A stretch of 64,000 nucleotides of DNA, from IMG/VR virus record IMGVR_UViG_3300025030_000046, positions 1 through 64,000 of that record, one strand, 5' to 3'. The position numbers and the translations under genes are program-made. Positions 16,054 through 23,885 of the stretch are shown in pieces. Numbering within the stretch: the first letter of the stretch is position 1; each line of letters starts with the position of its first letter. The notes below the pieces were generated by a model, which made no database searches, was not told the origin of the DNA, and saw only the letters and a program-made list of their open reading frames with translations. Source of the DNA: a virus.

Positions 16054-16230
16054 TTAATCGAAATTTTCTTCTTCAAATTCTATTTCATGGTTAAAAAGAG
16101 TGCTTTCCAGATAACTTATATATCCCAACATTCTTATTTTGTTTAATTCCATTGCTCTAACTTCATGCTCTATATTGTCTATTACATCTTTCAAATCTTG
16201 GAAATTTGTTACCCATTGTCTTATATCCAT
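16054..16230 (-). CDS. small hypothetical protein
   Basis: A 58-residue acidic helical frame (MDIRQWVTNFQDLKDV). Its start overlaps the end of the upstream gene by 10 bases. No motif. Confidence 0.55.
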   Translation of the reverse strand: MDIRQWVTNFQDLKDVIDNIEHEVRAMELNKIRMLGYISYLESTLFNHEIEFEEENFD

Positions 16231-16409
16231 AATTTTTTCTCTCTTTTCTGATTTTTCTTCTTTGAATATATCTCTTTTCCATCTGCCGTTTTTACTCTGG
16301 CATAATTTGGATTAGTTTTATTATCTTCATATTCTTCTTTACTGCAAGTCACCCAAGCATTTTCTTCTAGAAAGTTTAAAAAGTAATTTTCAAAACTATT
16401 ATCTTTCAT
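16221..16409 (-). CDS. hypothetical protein
   Basis: A 62-residue protein with a basic tail (KKKNQKREKKLWI). The middle (ARVKTADGKEIY) resembles a short beta-hairpin. Function unknown. Confidence 0.55.
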   Translation of the reverse strand: MKDNSFENYFLNFLEENAWVTCSKEEYEDNKTNPNYARVKTADGKEIYSKKKNQKREKKLWI

Positions 16410-16432
16410 CTAATCATCCTTCCATAATTTCA

Positions 16433-16558
16433 TTAAAAAAAACAATCTCTAATACCTAAATATTTATCAAATTTATTGTGGCTAACACCATATTTCTTAC
16501 CAATCCAATTTAGTTTCCAGTCATAATACTTATACATTATTTTATAAATTACATTCAT
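16433..16558 (-). CDS. small HTH-like peptide
   Basis: A 41-residue frame starting 1 base after the upstream stop, with GAGG inside that gene. WIGKKYGVSHNKFDKYLGI looks like a helix-turn-helix fragment. Probably expressed; role unknown. Confidence 0.45.
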   Translation of the reverse strand: MNVIYKIMYKYYDWKLNWIGKKYGVSHNKFDKYLGIRDCFF

Positions 16559-16559
16559 T

Positions 16560-16760
16560 CTATACCTCATATATTCTTCTTTTTATACTTTTAACCGCTA
16601 GATCCATAGCTTTTGCGAAAATATGTTCATCTAATTTTTCAAAATCAAAATAGTCAATTTCTTCTCTTTTTTCTGGCTCCCTTATAATGTTTAAAATACT
16701 AGCTGAAATAGATTTAGCATATCTTACAGCTAACATTTGTTCTTTAGTCAATTCAGGCAT
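16560..16760 (-). CDS. hypothetical protein
   Basis: A 66-residue helical protein (MPELTKEQMLAVRYAKSIS), GAAAGGGG site. No recognised motif. Confidence 0.55.
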   Translation of the reverse strand: MPELTKEQMLAVRYAKSISASILNIIREPEKREEIDYFDFEKLDEHIFAKAMDLAVKSIKRRIYEV

Positions 16761-16780
16761 TTGGTTTCCCCTTTCTAATT

Positions 16781-16796
16781 CCCTCGAATTCGAGGG
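16781..16796. promoter_or_regulatory. 16-bp perfect palindrome
   Basis: CCCTCGAATTCGAGGG is a perfect palindrome and unusually GC-rich for the region. It lies between two small genes, just upstream of the ribosome site of the 66-residue gene. It could be an operator or an RNA hairpin. Not followed by a T run. Confidence 0.5.
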
Positions 16797-16797
16797 T

Positions 16798-17019
16798 TTA
16801 AATTATTTTATTCATATCGTAATTATCTCTTATGTAATCTACTAACCCATTCATTACGGATATTATGTGTTCATCGTTTTTAAAGCAAGGATGCGTATGT
16901 AGCATACAAGAATTTTTCTTGCCTTTTGTTTTAAAATGCTGATAATCAAAGTTTATAAATAGTAGCGGAATTTCTTTAAGATTTTTAGTAAACAATCTAG
17001 TATACAATTTTGTAAACAT
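16798..17019 (-). CDS. hypothetical protein
   Basis: A 73-residue protein with a basic N-terminus and the stretch CMLHTHPCFKNDEHI, which could bind metal. GAAAGGAG site. Family not recognised. Confidence 0.6.
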   Translation of the reverse strand: MFTKLYTRLFTKNLKEIPLLFINFDYQHFKTKGKKNSCMLHTHPCFKNDEHIISVMNGLVDYIRDNYDMNKII

Positions 17020-17072
17020 TAGCTTCTCCTTTCATTGTAATGAGGATGTTTTCGTTAAAATGTTTGTTTGAA

Positions 17073-17312
17073 TTAAATTTTATATTTAACTTCAAATTCT
17101 TGTACATCTGTAATTTCATCTATATCATCAATTTCTATATCTCCATTTAGAGATTCATTTATCCATACAATCATTTCAACCGAAGCAGTTACTTTTGCTT
17201 TATATTTCATGTTTCTTCCTCCAATTCTACCGCATCCCTCGCAAGGATGAGTAATGTGATGTAAACAGCCCTTATGTTCGCACGGTTCTCCATTTTGCAA
17301 TTCTTTTATCAT
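17073..17312 (-). CDS. Cys/His-rich protein with an internal start
   Basis: Residues 1-34 form a compact metal-binding module (CEHKGCLHHITHPCEGCGR). GGAGG precedes a second ATG at 17210, which would start a separate 45-residue acidic beta-type product (MKYKAKVTASVEMIVW). The frame may therefore yield two proteins, or be a fusion of two small genes. Functions unknown. Confidence 0.6.
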   Translation of the reverse strand: MIKELQNGEPCEHKGCLHHITHPCEGCGRIGGRNMKYKAKVTASVEMIVWINESLNGDIEIDDIDEITDVQEFEVKYKI

Positions 17313-17332
17313 ATCTTATCTCCATGAAATGA

Positions 17333-17692
17333 TTATTTTATATTTTCGTAGAATCCCATGTATTTATTCTCTGCATCCTCCATGCTATCTGCTATAAACA
17401 CTCCATCTTTTAAACAATCGATTAATTTTAACTTCTGCAAAACATTAATTCTTTTTAATTTTTCTTCATTGTTTGTTGGCGTATAAAAACGTACTGTTTC
17501 TTGTTTTCCATTTGGATAAGCCAACGTCCACTCGCTTATTTCTATCTGATCTAAATCTGATGCCAATAATTCTTTCAATTCTTGAGTTTGCTTAAATAAT
17601 AACTTAGCAACCCTTTTAGCCACTTTTTCTCTCAAATATACTCCACAATAAACTCCCATTGGCATATCAAAGAATTTTTCAATTGACTTCAT
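17333..17692 (-). CDS. hypothetical protein
   Basis: A 119-residue mixed alpha/beta protein. It contains an amphipathic helix (REKVAKRVAKLLFKQTQELK) and a strand-rich middle. No known domain. AGGAGG site. Confidence 0.6.
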   Translation of the reverse strand: MKSIEKFFDMPMGVYCGVYLREKVAKRVAKLLFKQTQELKELLASDLDQIEISEWTLAYPNGKQETVRFYTPTNNEEKLKRINVLQKLKLIDCLKDGVFIADSMEDAENKYMGFYENIK

Positions 17693-17701
17693 AATATCCT
17701 C

Positions 17702-17986
17702 CTAGTTTAATTGTTTTCCTATCCTTTTTATCTCATCTCTCGTTTCTATAAGTACCCCTTCGTATTCCTTTAGACTAACTAAAACTTTCTTCTCTACTTT
17801 TCCAGCATTTTCTAACTGAGATACTTTATTTAACAAGTTATCCCAAATTCCAAAATGTCCTTTAGATGTCCATACTTCTGCTTTCTCATGTGTCGTTTTA
17901 TTCTCGCTAATGCTTTTACTTTTTAGAGTAAATTGTTTGTCGTCAACTTCTACTCTGTATTTATCATTTAATATTATAGCTCCCAT
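17702..17986 (-). CDS. hypothetical early phage protein
   Basis: A 94-residue protein with a beta-rich N-terminus (MGAIILNDKYRVEVDDKQF) and a helical C-terminus. It resembles short early proteins of Firmicute phages whose role is unknown. Confidence 0.6.
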   Translation of the reverse strand: MGAIILNDKYRVEVDDKQFTLKSKSISENKTTHEKAEVWTSKGHFGIWDNLLNKVSQLENAGKVEKKVLVSLKEYEGVLIETRDEIKRIGKQLN

Positions 17987-18012
17987 AATTTTGTTCTCCT
18001 TTTATATTTTAT

Positions 18013-18189
18013 TTAATTTAAATCTCTTGAATCGCATTGTTTTTCTTCGTTCCACCAACCTCCAGCTTGTTCTCTAGGTGTACATGGTTTGTCTTTTCTT
18101 TTTTCAAGTAATTCTAAATAGCAGTCATACTGTGATTTTCCAGTATAATGACTTTTTAAATAAGCCTCACTCCAACATTTCTCACACAT
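18013..18189 (-). CDS. small conserved protein with CTPxEQAG motif
   Basis: A 58-residue frame starting MCEKCWSEAYL and containing CTPREQAGGWWNEEKQC. This pattern recurs in small phage proteins of unknown function; four cysteines could bind zinc. It lies 3 bases after the zinc-ribbon gene. Confidence 0.7.
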   Translation of the reverse strand: MCEKCWSEAYLKSHYTGKSQYDCYLELLEKRKDKPCTPREQAGGWWNEEKQCDSRDLN

Positions 18190-18192
18190 CAT

Positions 18193-18405
18193 TTATTTTT
18201 CTCCTTCCCAATAATGTAACATCAAACAGTTACCCATTTGGACTTCGGTATCTCCTTGCCACACAGTAGCTTCGGTATCATCTGATTGGCAGTAAGGACA
18301 ATAAATTATTTTAGAGTCTTTAGTTGCATGTTCGCCAAGTAGAAATTCTTTTCCACAAGTGTAGCACTCATATTTCATTAATTTATCATCTACAAATTCA
18401 CTCAT
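18193..18405 (-). CDS. zinc-ribbon protein
   Basis: A 70-residue protein with CYTC and CPYC pairs (residues 14-17 and 36-39), a single zinc ribbon. GAAAGGAG site preceded by the recurrent AT hairpin. Function unknown. Confidence 0.7.
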   Translation of the reverse strand: MSEFVDDKLMKYECYTCGKEFLLGEHATKDSKIIYCPYCQSDDTEATVWQGDTEVQMGNCLMLHYWEGEK

Positions 18406-18522
18406 AAGATCTCCTTTCTATAAAATTGGGATTTTATCGTTATTTTAGAATTTTAAGCTCTTTCACTCTCTTTATATCTCGTAAATGCTTTAATTTACAT
18501 GTTACAATAGTATTTCAATCAG

Positions 18523-18966
18523 CTAATCATCTATATATTTAAGATTTAATTCCTCAGCTGTGATTTTGGATATTTTTTCATAACATTCGTCGTATTGACC
18601 GTCAATAAAGTTTTCCATACAATTAAATTCATTCATGATATCCATTAATCTACTTTCATATATGGATAGTTCAGAAATAAGCTCTGCTAAAATTTCATTT
18701 CTTTTTGTGTAGCATTCTTCCTCCCCTTCTCCATGTGGGAACAATGAATAATCATCTTGATATCCGCCTAGTAAAGAATTTAATCCAACGTCACATTTGC
18801 CAATGGTTGACCATATATCAACTTGATGTTTATTTAGATATCCTTTTCCCAATAACCAAAATACAAGGCAGGATTCTTTAATAATACTTTCATTTTGGTC
18901 AATAAAATCTTCTCCCATCTCCGTTTCAAAATGAGATATTAAGTTAAATATTTTTCGTTTATCCAT
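18523..18966 (-). CDS. hypothetical protein
   Basis: A 147-residue acidic, mostly helical protein starting MDKRKIFNLISHFETEMG. No motif recognised. About 115 gene-free bases follow it, containing only the AT-rich leader of the next gene. Confidence 0.6.
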   Translation of the reverse strand: MDKRKIFNLISHFETEMGEDFIDQNESIIKESCLVFWLLGKGYLNKHQVDIWSTIGKCDVGLNSLLGGYQDDYSLFPHGEGEEECYTKRNEILAELISELSIYESRLMDIMNEFNCMENFIDGQYDECYEKISKITAEELNLKYIDD

Positions 18967-18979
18967 ATAAGCGTCCCTC

Positions 18980-19207
18980 CTAATACAAATCTTCTGAATA
19001 CAAATCTTTTTTCATTTCTTTTATTTGACCACACTCAAAAGCAATTCTGGCAGCTTCTTGCCTATTAACAAATTCACCTTTATCAGTTACAAAACCTTGT
19101 TCTCCATTTTTTAATGCTCCAAATGGTTTTGCTGAATTTAAAATATTATGATGTCGCCTTCCTGTATGTATTACACCATCTTTTAAGATTGCTGATTCAA
19201 CTATCAT
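18980..19207 (-). CDS. conserved phage hypothetical protein
   Basis: A 75-residue protein with GEQGFVTDKGEFVNRQEAAR, a sequence pattern I recognise from many phage and plasmid genomes without assigned role. Its ATG overlaps the TGA of the membrane peptide gene upstream (ATGA), so the two are coupled. Confidence 0.72.
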   Translation of the reverse strand: MIVESAILKDGVIHTGRRHHNILNSAKPFGALKNGEQGFVTDKGEFVNRQEAARIAFECGQIKEMKKDLYSEDLY

Positions 19208-19317
19208 TTGTGCTTACAAGCCTCGACAATCATCGCAATAGCTGCACCTAGCCCTAATAACGGAATCCAACCAAAGAATATAAATAGTGCTAACGTACAT
19301 GCTGTATTATTATCCAT
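19204..19317 (-). CDS. 37-residue membrane peptide
   Basis: One hydrophobic segment (ALFIFFGWIPLLGLGAAIAMI) follows a short polar N-terminus. GAAAGGAG precedes the start and the stop overlaps the next gene. Function unknown. Confidence 0.6.
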   Translation of the reverse strand: MDNNTACTLALFIFFGWIPLLGLGAAIAMIVEACKHK

Positions 19318-19392
19318 TCTATATCTCCTTTCATTAAAATTTTGCTTTCATCTTAATTTTATATTTCGATCAATCTCATCATTTATATGGTT

Positions 19393-20604
19393 TTATATTC
19401 TATTTTTATAATCTGCGTATTTTAAATCATAATATTTCTCTGCTATTTTAGGATATTCATTTTCAAAACTATCCATATAGTTGTAACAAGATGAATTTGA
19501 TCCATTAGCTATACAAAATTCTCTAAATGACTTCTTTTTAAAGAAATTCGGCTGGTTACACCATCTAGCAAAATTGATATACATACCTCTATGTGGACTT
19601 TCTTCATATTTATTAAATCTCATGATATATGGCAAACAACTATGTTTCATTAAAATTCTAACTCTTTTAAAAATATCTCGTATATCTTGAATCCAAAATT
19701 CATCGTCCCATCTATCATTCCTATCAAATCCACAAAATACGTATAGTTTGGTTGTTTTAGAGCAATATTTTCGCCATAACTTTAATTTTTCTTCTATCTG
19801 ATCTTTATCTGCTATATTATCAAACGCAAAAATATAATCTCCTATGTATTTACTCTGGCTTAATATTTTAGCCTTTTCATCAGTCATAATGCGTAAATCC
19901 ATGCCTTGCTTATATTCAAATCTTTTACCAGTATTTTGTAAGGATTGTAATATACATTTCCATTGACCAAAACCCAAAATATTGTCATCTAACATGCATA
20001 TATACTTTCTATCTTTATCTACGAATTCATTCAAAGGACTATGTATTTCAACTTTATTATAATTTTTATTTACACAGAACTCGCATTTACGGAAGCAGCC
20101 TCTAGTTGTAAAGCCTACCGAGTAGTCAGTATAATATTTATAGTCTAATTTTTTACCTCCTTTCTCCAATTCTTTTTTTACCCAGTCATCATATAAATGA
20201 TAATCTGGCATATGATGCTCTATTTCTTCTGGCAATTTAGGAGCTTTGTCATAATAAAATCCTGTTCCGCCATATTCAACTATTCCTAAATTTTTAATTT
20301 GTATTGGTATTGGAGTATCTGTGAACACTTTACTTATTACGATTTTATCAAATATAACATCTTCTTCATTATAATATCTAACATAACCCTTTTTGGTCGT
20401 GTCATCTAATATTAAAAATTGAAGTTTTGGTTCAATATTTTCGGACAGTTCTATAAATTTTGAAAATAAATCCCTATAATCGGTAATTAAAGTTACATTA
20501 CGTCCTAATTTTTTATAATGAGCGGAAAGTTTCATACAAGCTAAATTAGGAAATCTATGTTTTGGTCGTCCTATTAAATCTGCATCTATAATACCAATAT
20601 TCAT
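19393..20604 (-). CDS. radical-SAM protein with B12-binding-like N-terminus
   Basis: A 403-residue protein. The N-terminal 100 residues look like a cobalamin-binding/Rossmann-type domain (MNIGIIDADLI, LACMKLSAHYKKLG). The radical-SAM motif is CFRKCEFC at about residues 178-185 in TTRGCFRKCEFCVN, followed by MLDDNIL. The C-terminal third has conserved cysteine and aromatic residues (CNQPNFF). Substrate unknown; possibilities include nucleotide, tRNA or peptide modification. It stands alone among tiny genes and has its own AT-rich leader with an 8-bp hairpin at about 20630-20650. Confidence 0.8.
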   Translation of the reverse strand: MNIGIIDADLIGRPKHRFPNLACMKLSAHYKKLGRNVTLITDYRDLFSKFIELSENIEPKLQFLILDDTTKKGYVRYYNEEDVIFDKIVISKVFTDTPIPIQIKNLGIVEYGGTGFYYDKAPKLPEEIEHHMPDYHLYDDWVKKELEKGGKKLDYKYYTDYSVGFTTRGCFRKCEFCVNKNYNKVEIHSPLNEFVDKDRKYICMLDDNILGFGQWKCILQSLQNTGKRFEYKQGMDLRIMTDEKAKILSQSKYIGDYIFAFDNIADKDQIEEKLKLWRKYCSKTTKLYVFCGFDRNDRWDDEFWIQDIRDIFKRVRILMKHSCLPYIMRFNKYEESPHRGMYINFARWCNQPNFFKKKSFREFCIANGSNSSCYNYMDSFENEYPKIAEKYYDLKYADYKNRI

Positions 20605-20649
20605 GTTGACCTCTTTTATATTTTACTTTATTGCAATAAAAGCTAACTT

Positions 20650-20916
20650 TTATTTTAATTTTATATTTTTGATTAATTTGTAAAATACTTCTGATGGAAA
20701 GTGCATTTCTTTTTCTCCTACATTTTCATCAATCTCATATCTAACAATGCCACCATTACGCTCCATTCCTAAACTACTCACAGGCTCAATTTCATTCACA
20801 CCACAATCAATAGCCATCTTTTCAAATTCTTCAACAGTTAAATTATTAAAAAATTCGTCAATCATTTTTATTCTTTCTTCTAATTTAACGTCCGAGCATT
20901 CTTTCTCTTTATTCAT
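20650..20916 (-). CDS. hypothetical protein
   Basis: An 88-residue acidic protein (MNKEKECSDVKLEER). ATG at 20916 follows GAGGTATTT. The longer frame would overlap the upstream gene. No motif. Confidence 0.6.
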   Translation of the reverse strand: MNKEKECSDVKLEERIKMIDEFFNNLTVEEFEKMAIDCGVNEIEPVSSLGMERNGGIVRYEIDENVGEKEMHFPSEVFYKLIKNIKLK

Positions 20917-20929
20917 AAATACCTCGTTT

Positions 20930-21184
20930 TTAATTATCATACTTACATATAAAATCACTTAAATATTCTGGAAAACTTCCATAATCTTCAGTTTTTTCTT
21001 CATCTTCTTTATTTAAATATTCTTCTTTCATATCTTCTAAATTGAAATTATACATTTTTGCTAATTTTATAAAATGTTGTACCCTACTATATCCTTGATT
21101 AAGCGTATGTCCTTCTTCTTTTAATTCTCCATTTACATATAATCCTTCCCAACCATCTGATTTTAATAGTATTGCTTTATTCAT
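20930..21184 (-). CDS. hypothetical protein
   Basis: An 84-residue protein starting MNKAILLKSDGWEGLYVNG, a beta-hairpin-like N-terminus, then an acidic helical part. ATG at 21184 lies 7 bases after GAGGAG and overlaps the upstream gene by 8 bases. Confidence 0.62.
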   Translation of the reverse strand: MNKAILLKSDGWEGLYVNGELKEEGHTLNQGYSRVQHFIKLAKMYNFNLEDMKEEYLNKEDEEKTEDYGSFPEYLSDFICKYDN

Positions 21185-21392
21185 CTTCATACTCCTCATC
21201 TTTATAATAATCTTCTATACTTGGCACACCTGTACACCTACTGCAATTACATGGCGGTTTATAAATTTCATCTATGCGTTTGGCGTACCATTTATAATCC
21301 ATTTCGTCTGCCGATTTACTAGCTCCATATGGATCTTCCATTGCATACGCAAAACCCTTCAATATTTCAATGACCCTATCTTTATCAGCCAT
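21177..21392 (-). CDS. small protein with CNCSRC motif
   Basis: A 71-residue acidic protein with a C-terminal PPCNCSRCTG that may bind metal. ATG at 21392 follows AAAGGAG. Function unknown. Confidence 0.62.
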   Translation of the reverse strand: MADKDRVIEILKGFAYAMEDPYGASKSADEMDYKWYAKRIDEIYKPPCNCSRCTGVPSIEDYYKDEEYEDE

Positions 21393-21420
21393 ACCTACTC
21401 CTTTCCATAAAACTGCATTT

Positions 21421-21510
21421 TTATCGTGTTTCTTCACTTACAGCCTTTAGCGTTTCAGCACACGCTTTTTCGAAAATCATGTTTGACCATTGTTCGAATA
21501 CGTTATTCAT
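21421..21510 (-). CDS. 29-residue peptide
   Basis: A short frame (MNNVFEQWSNMIFEKACAET) with a near-perfect AGGAGG 6 bases before ATG. Probably translated; role unknown. Confidence 0.5.
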   Translation of the reverse strand: MNNVFEQWSNMIFEKACAETLKAVSEETR

Positions 21511-21536
21511 TGTTTTCCTCCTATTCTATATTTTAA

Positions 21537-21998
21537 CTAACTGAATTCTCTTGGACATTGATATTCAATTGGACAATCTATTAACAAATCTAAAAATTCA
21601 CATGCCGTATATTCTTCTCCATATTCATTAATTACAACCTTATCTATGCAATTTTCAGCTAATATCAAGAGTTCATTTTTATGCTTTATTAAAGTCCAAG
21701 TAAAAGAACTGCAACTACTTACTCCACTTCTATTTAATCTATTTTTATTAAACCCTAATTCAATACCTACACTACTATTGCTCAATGATTCTTTTACTGC
21801 TTCTTTGCAACATGATGGGCAAAGTGAATTCCAATTAGATTCTGAATAATGAATACCTCTAACTCCATCTTTGCATAAAGTTGTTCCACAATCCCAACAA
21901 TACAGCCCCGCAGCCGATCTTTTCCCTATATGTACTTGAATGTCATCTTCATATTCACAATTTTCATGTTTATCTTTCCAATAATAATTTGTTCCCAT
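21537..21998 (-). CDS. conserved MGTNYY protein with zinc-type cysteines
   Basis: A 153-residue protein beginning MGTNYYWKDKHENC and containing HIGKRSAAGLYCWDCG, a pattern common in phage-encoded proteins of unknown function. CWDC and CPSC may bind zinc. Its start overlaps the stop of the upstream gene. Confidence 0.75.
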   Translation of the reverse strand: MGTNYYWKDKHENCEYEDDIQVHIGKRSAAGLYCWDCGTTLCKDGVRGIHYSESNWNSLCPSCCKEAVKESLSNSSVGIELGFNKNRLNRSGVSSCSSFTWTLIKHKNELLILAENCIDKVVINEYGEEYTACEFLDLLIDCPIEYQCPREFS

Positions 21999-22246
21999 TA
22001 ACTAGTTACCTCCGCAACTATTTCATCTAAACTCTTATATTCTTTTTCAATGCTACATCTCACAAATTTCTGTTTATCATTTGACGAACTTTCTTCGTAA
22101 GTTATAAATTTATAAAACATTGCAACGCCATCTTCATATACAACGATAAAATTTGTTAAATTATTAAAACTATCACAATCCGTATAAGCAAAGTATGATG
22201 TTCCTGCTGAATGTAAAATTGAAACAAACTTTTCTAAATCAGTCAT
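21998..22246 (-). CDS. hypothetical protein
   Basis: An 82-residue mixed alpha/beta protein (MTDLEKFVSILHSAGTSYFA). ATG at 22246 follows GGAGG; the longer frame would extend into the membrane-peptide gene. Function unknown. Confidence 0.62.
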   Translation of the reverse strand: MTDLEKFVSILHSAGTSYFAYTDCDSFNNLTNFIVVYEDGVAMFYKFITYEESSSNDKQKFVRCSIEKEYKSLDEIVAEVTS

Positions 22247-22260
22247 ATTTCCTCCTATTT

Positions 22261-22386
22261 TTATATTACTCTTAAATGATTGGCTAACCACCAGATTATT
22301 TCGATTGCTTGCCATATCCCAAGTACTGCAAGAATTAATATACTTATTATAAAAACACCAAAACCGTCGAACATTCCACTCCCCAT
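22261..22386 (-). CDS. 41-residue membrane peptide
   Basis: One long hydrophobic segment (GVFIIS ILILAVLGIW region, residues 9-25) with tryptophans at its end. AAGGAG precedes ATG. Function unknown. Confidence 0.55.
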   Translation of the reverse strand: MGSGMFDGFGVFIISILILAVLGIWQAIEIIWWLANHLRVI

Positions 22387-22431
22387 AATTATCTCCTTAT
22401 AAAACACGAATTTCATGGTAATTTTCAGTTC

Positions 22432-22458
22432 TGTAACCCTTGTGGCTGTAGGGTTTCA
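22432..22458 (-). promoter_or_regulatory. intergenic hairpin, repeat family member
   Basis: AACCCT (22435-22440) pairs with AGGGTT (22450-22455) around a 9-base loop. It belongs to a family of related hairpins also at about 37.8, 39.1, 53.95, 57.2 and 63.57 kb, each upstream of a small early gene. Confidence 0.6.
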
Positions 22459-22475
22459 AAATGGTGTGGTTTGAT

Positions 22476-22832
22476 TTAATCTTCTATATACCATTTTCCA
22501 TTTAATATTTCTTCGGCGGAAATACCATAACCATTATTATCGGCAATCACATTGCCTTCTCCGAATACTATATTATATCTGTTGTTTTTAAATTTTTCGC
22601 TTTCACATTTTATTGTTTTACCATTTTGATATGTTTTAATTGCAGTCGTAAAATCAACTGGTTCTTGAATTATTTCCCACTCTGTATTAAAATTACAGTT
22701 AATATAAGAATATTCACCTTTAAGCCATCCATTGTCAGCGCATACCGTATTATAAAACCCACTTTCCGACTTATACTGGAATTTTAATTCTGGATTTTCA
22801 GTTAACATCTTCATCATTTCCCAAGTTTTCAT
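22476..22832 (-). CDS. hypothetical protein
   Basis: A 118-residue protein starting MKTWEMMKMLTENPELKF and ending in NGKWYIE. It resembles phage proteins that begin with a short helix and continue as beta strands, of unknown role. ATG at 22832 is 8 bases after GGAG. Confidence 0.65.
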   Translation of the reverse strand: MKTWEMMKMLTENPELKFQYKSESGFYNTVCADNGWLKGEYSYINCNFNTEWEIIQEPVDFTTAIKTYQNGKTIKCESEKFKNNRYNIVFGEGNVIADNNGYGISAEEILNGKWYIED

Positions 22833-22873
22833 ATCCATTTCTCCTTTATATTTTAGTTAATAAAATTAATCTT

Positions 22874-22951
22874 TTAATCTAAGTCAGTAATAATTAAAAC
22901 AATAACTCCGCCCACTATTAGACCAAGAAAAAATACTATTCCTATTGTCAT
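22874..22951 (-). CDS. 25-residue membrane peptide
   Basis: Almost entirely one hydrophobic helix (IGIVFFLGLIVGGVIVLII). GAAAGGAG lies 7 bases before ATG. Function unknown. Confidence 0.5.
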   Translation of the reverse strand: MTIGIVFFLGLIVGGVIVLIITDLD

Positions 22952-22953
22952 AA

Positions 22954-23142
22954 TTACTCTCCTTTCCCATGATTTGATTTACTGAAAGTCCCTGAAGTTT
23001 TCCATAAAGCGGTCACTCCTGCACTATAAATCCTCTCAACTTTTTTGTTTCTACAGGTTGGACATTTCTTGAGAGGTAGATCTGTATGGCTCATTTGAAT
23101 TTCAAATTGGCCACATTTAGAACATTCGTAAGTATAAAACAT
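22954..23142 (-). CDS. FmdB-like zinc ribbon protein
   Basis: A 62-residue protein with the FmdB-family layout: MFYTYECSKCGQFE, then a KKCPTC pair and an isoleucine-tyrosine-rich turn. FmdB proteins are small putative regulators with a single zinc ribbon. Confidence 0.78.
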   Translation of the reverse strand: MFYTYECSKCGQFEIQMSHTDLPLKKCPTCRNKKVERIYSAGVTALWKTSGTFSKSNHGKGE

Positions 23143-23152
23143 ATTTTACCTC

Positions 23153-23350
23153 CTATTTACATAGTTCTTTGTACATAAACTCATATTCTTTTAATTTCTT
23201 ATTTTCTAAATATAATTCAGTGTTTTCATTTACTAAATTTGCTACTTTTATTTCAATTTCATCTACTGCGTCAGATATATACTTTTCGTTGAATACATCG
23301 TATATTTGACCTCGTACCTTATTTAGCCTTTCTTTTAGTTCGATTAACAT
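23153..23350 (-). CDS. coiled-coil protein
   Basis: A 65-residue protein, helical throughout, with heptad-like leucine spacing (NENTELYLENKKLKEYEF). AGGAGAATAAC site. No motif beyond the coiled coil. Confidence 0.58.
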   Translation of the reverse strand: MLIELKERLNKVRGQIYDVFNEKYISDAVDEIEIKVANLVNENTELYLENKKLKEYEFMYKELCK

Positions 23351-23405
23351 TGTTATTCTCCTTTTATATCTTGTTTAATTAAAATTGAAGTTTCATATAA
23401 ATTAT

Positions 23406-23831
23406 CTACCAGCTTCTATGCACCTCATGAACTGTCTCTATACCATCGTACTCATCTATTTCCCATTCAATACCATCTGGGATTTCGATAATTCTCAATT
23501 TAGCACAACTTCCATTAGCTTCGTCTTCTAATTCTTCTACAACTTGAATTAACAATTTATTAGTTCTTTCAATATCATTAGCATAAAAATAATCATTTTT
23601 ATCATTATAAAGAATATTAGTTTTCTCTCCCATATCTTTAGTAACCGCATATATAAATAAACTATTATCATAAATATCAGTTATTTTTTTATATTGATTT
23701 TTACCATCTGCATACTCATGTTTAGTTTGTTTGTAAAAATATAATTCCTTCCCCATTAATTCAGCTAATCTTTTTTGTGCTTTTAATGATAATCTAAATC
23801 CTCCAAAGCATTTATTAACAACAATTTTCAT
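23406..23831 (-). CDS. conserved phage protein
   Basis: A 141-residue protein with MKIVVNKCFGGFRLS at the start and GIEWEIDEYDGIETVHE near the end. These two signatures define a widespread family of phage proteins without known function. Complete in length. Confidence 0.8.
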   Translation of the reverse strand: MKIVVNKCFGGFRLSLKAQKRLAELMGKELYFYKQTKHEYADGKNQYKKITDIYDNSLFIYAVTKDMGEKTNILYNDKNDYFYANDIERTNKLLIQVVEELEDEANGSCAKLRIIEIPDGIEWEIDEYDGIETVHEVHRSW

Positions 23832-23885
23832 ATTTCTGCTCCTTTATTTTATATTTTAAATTAAAATTCAAATCAAACTGAAATT

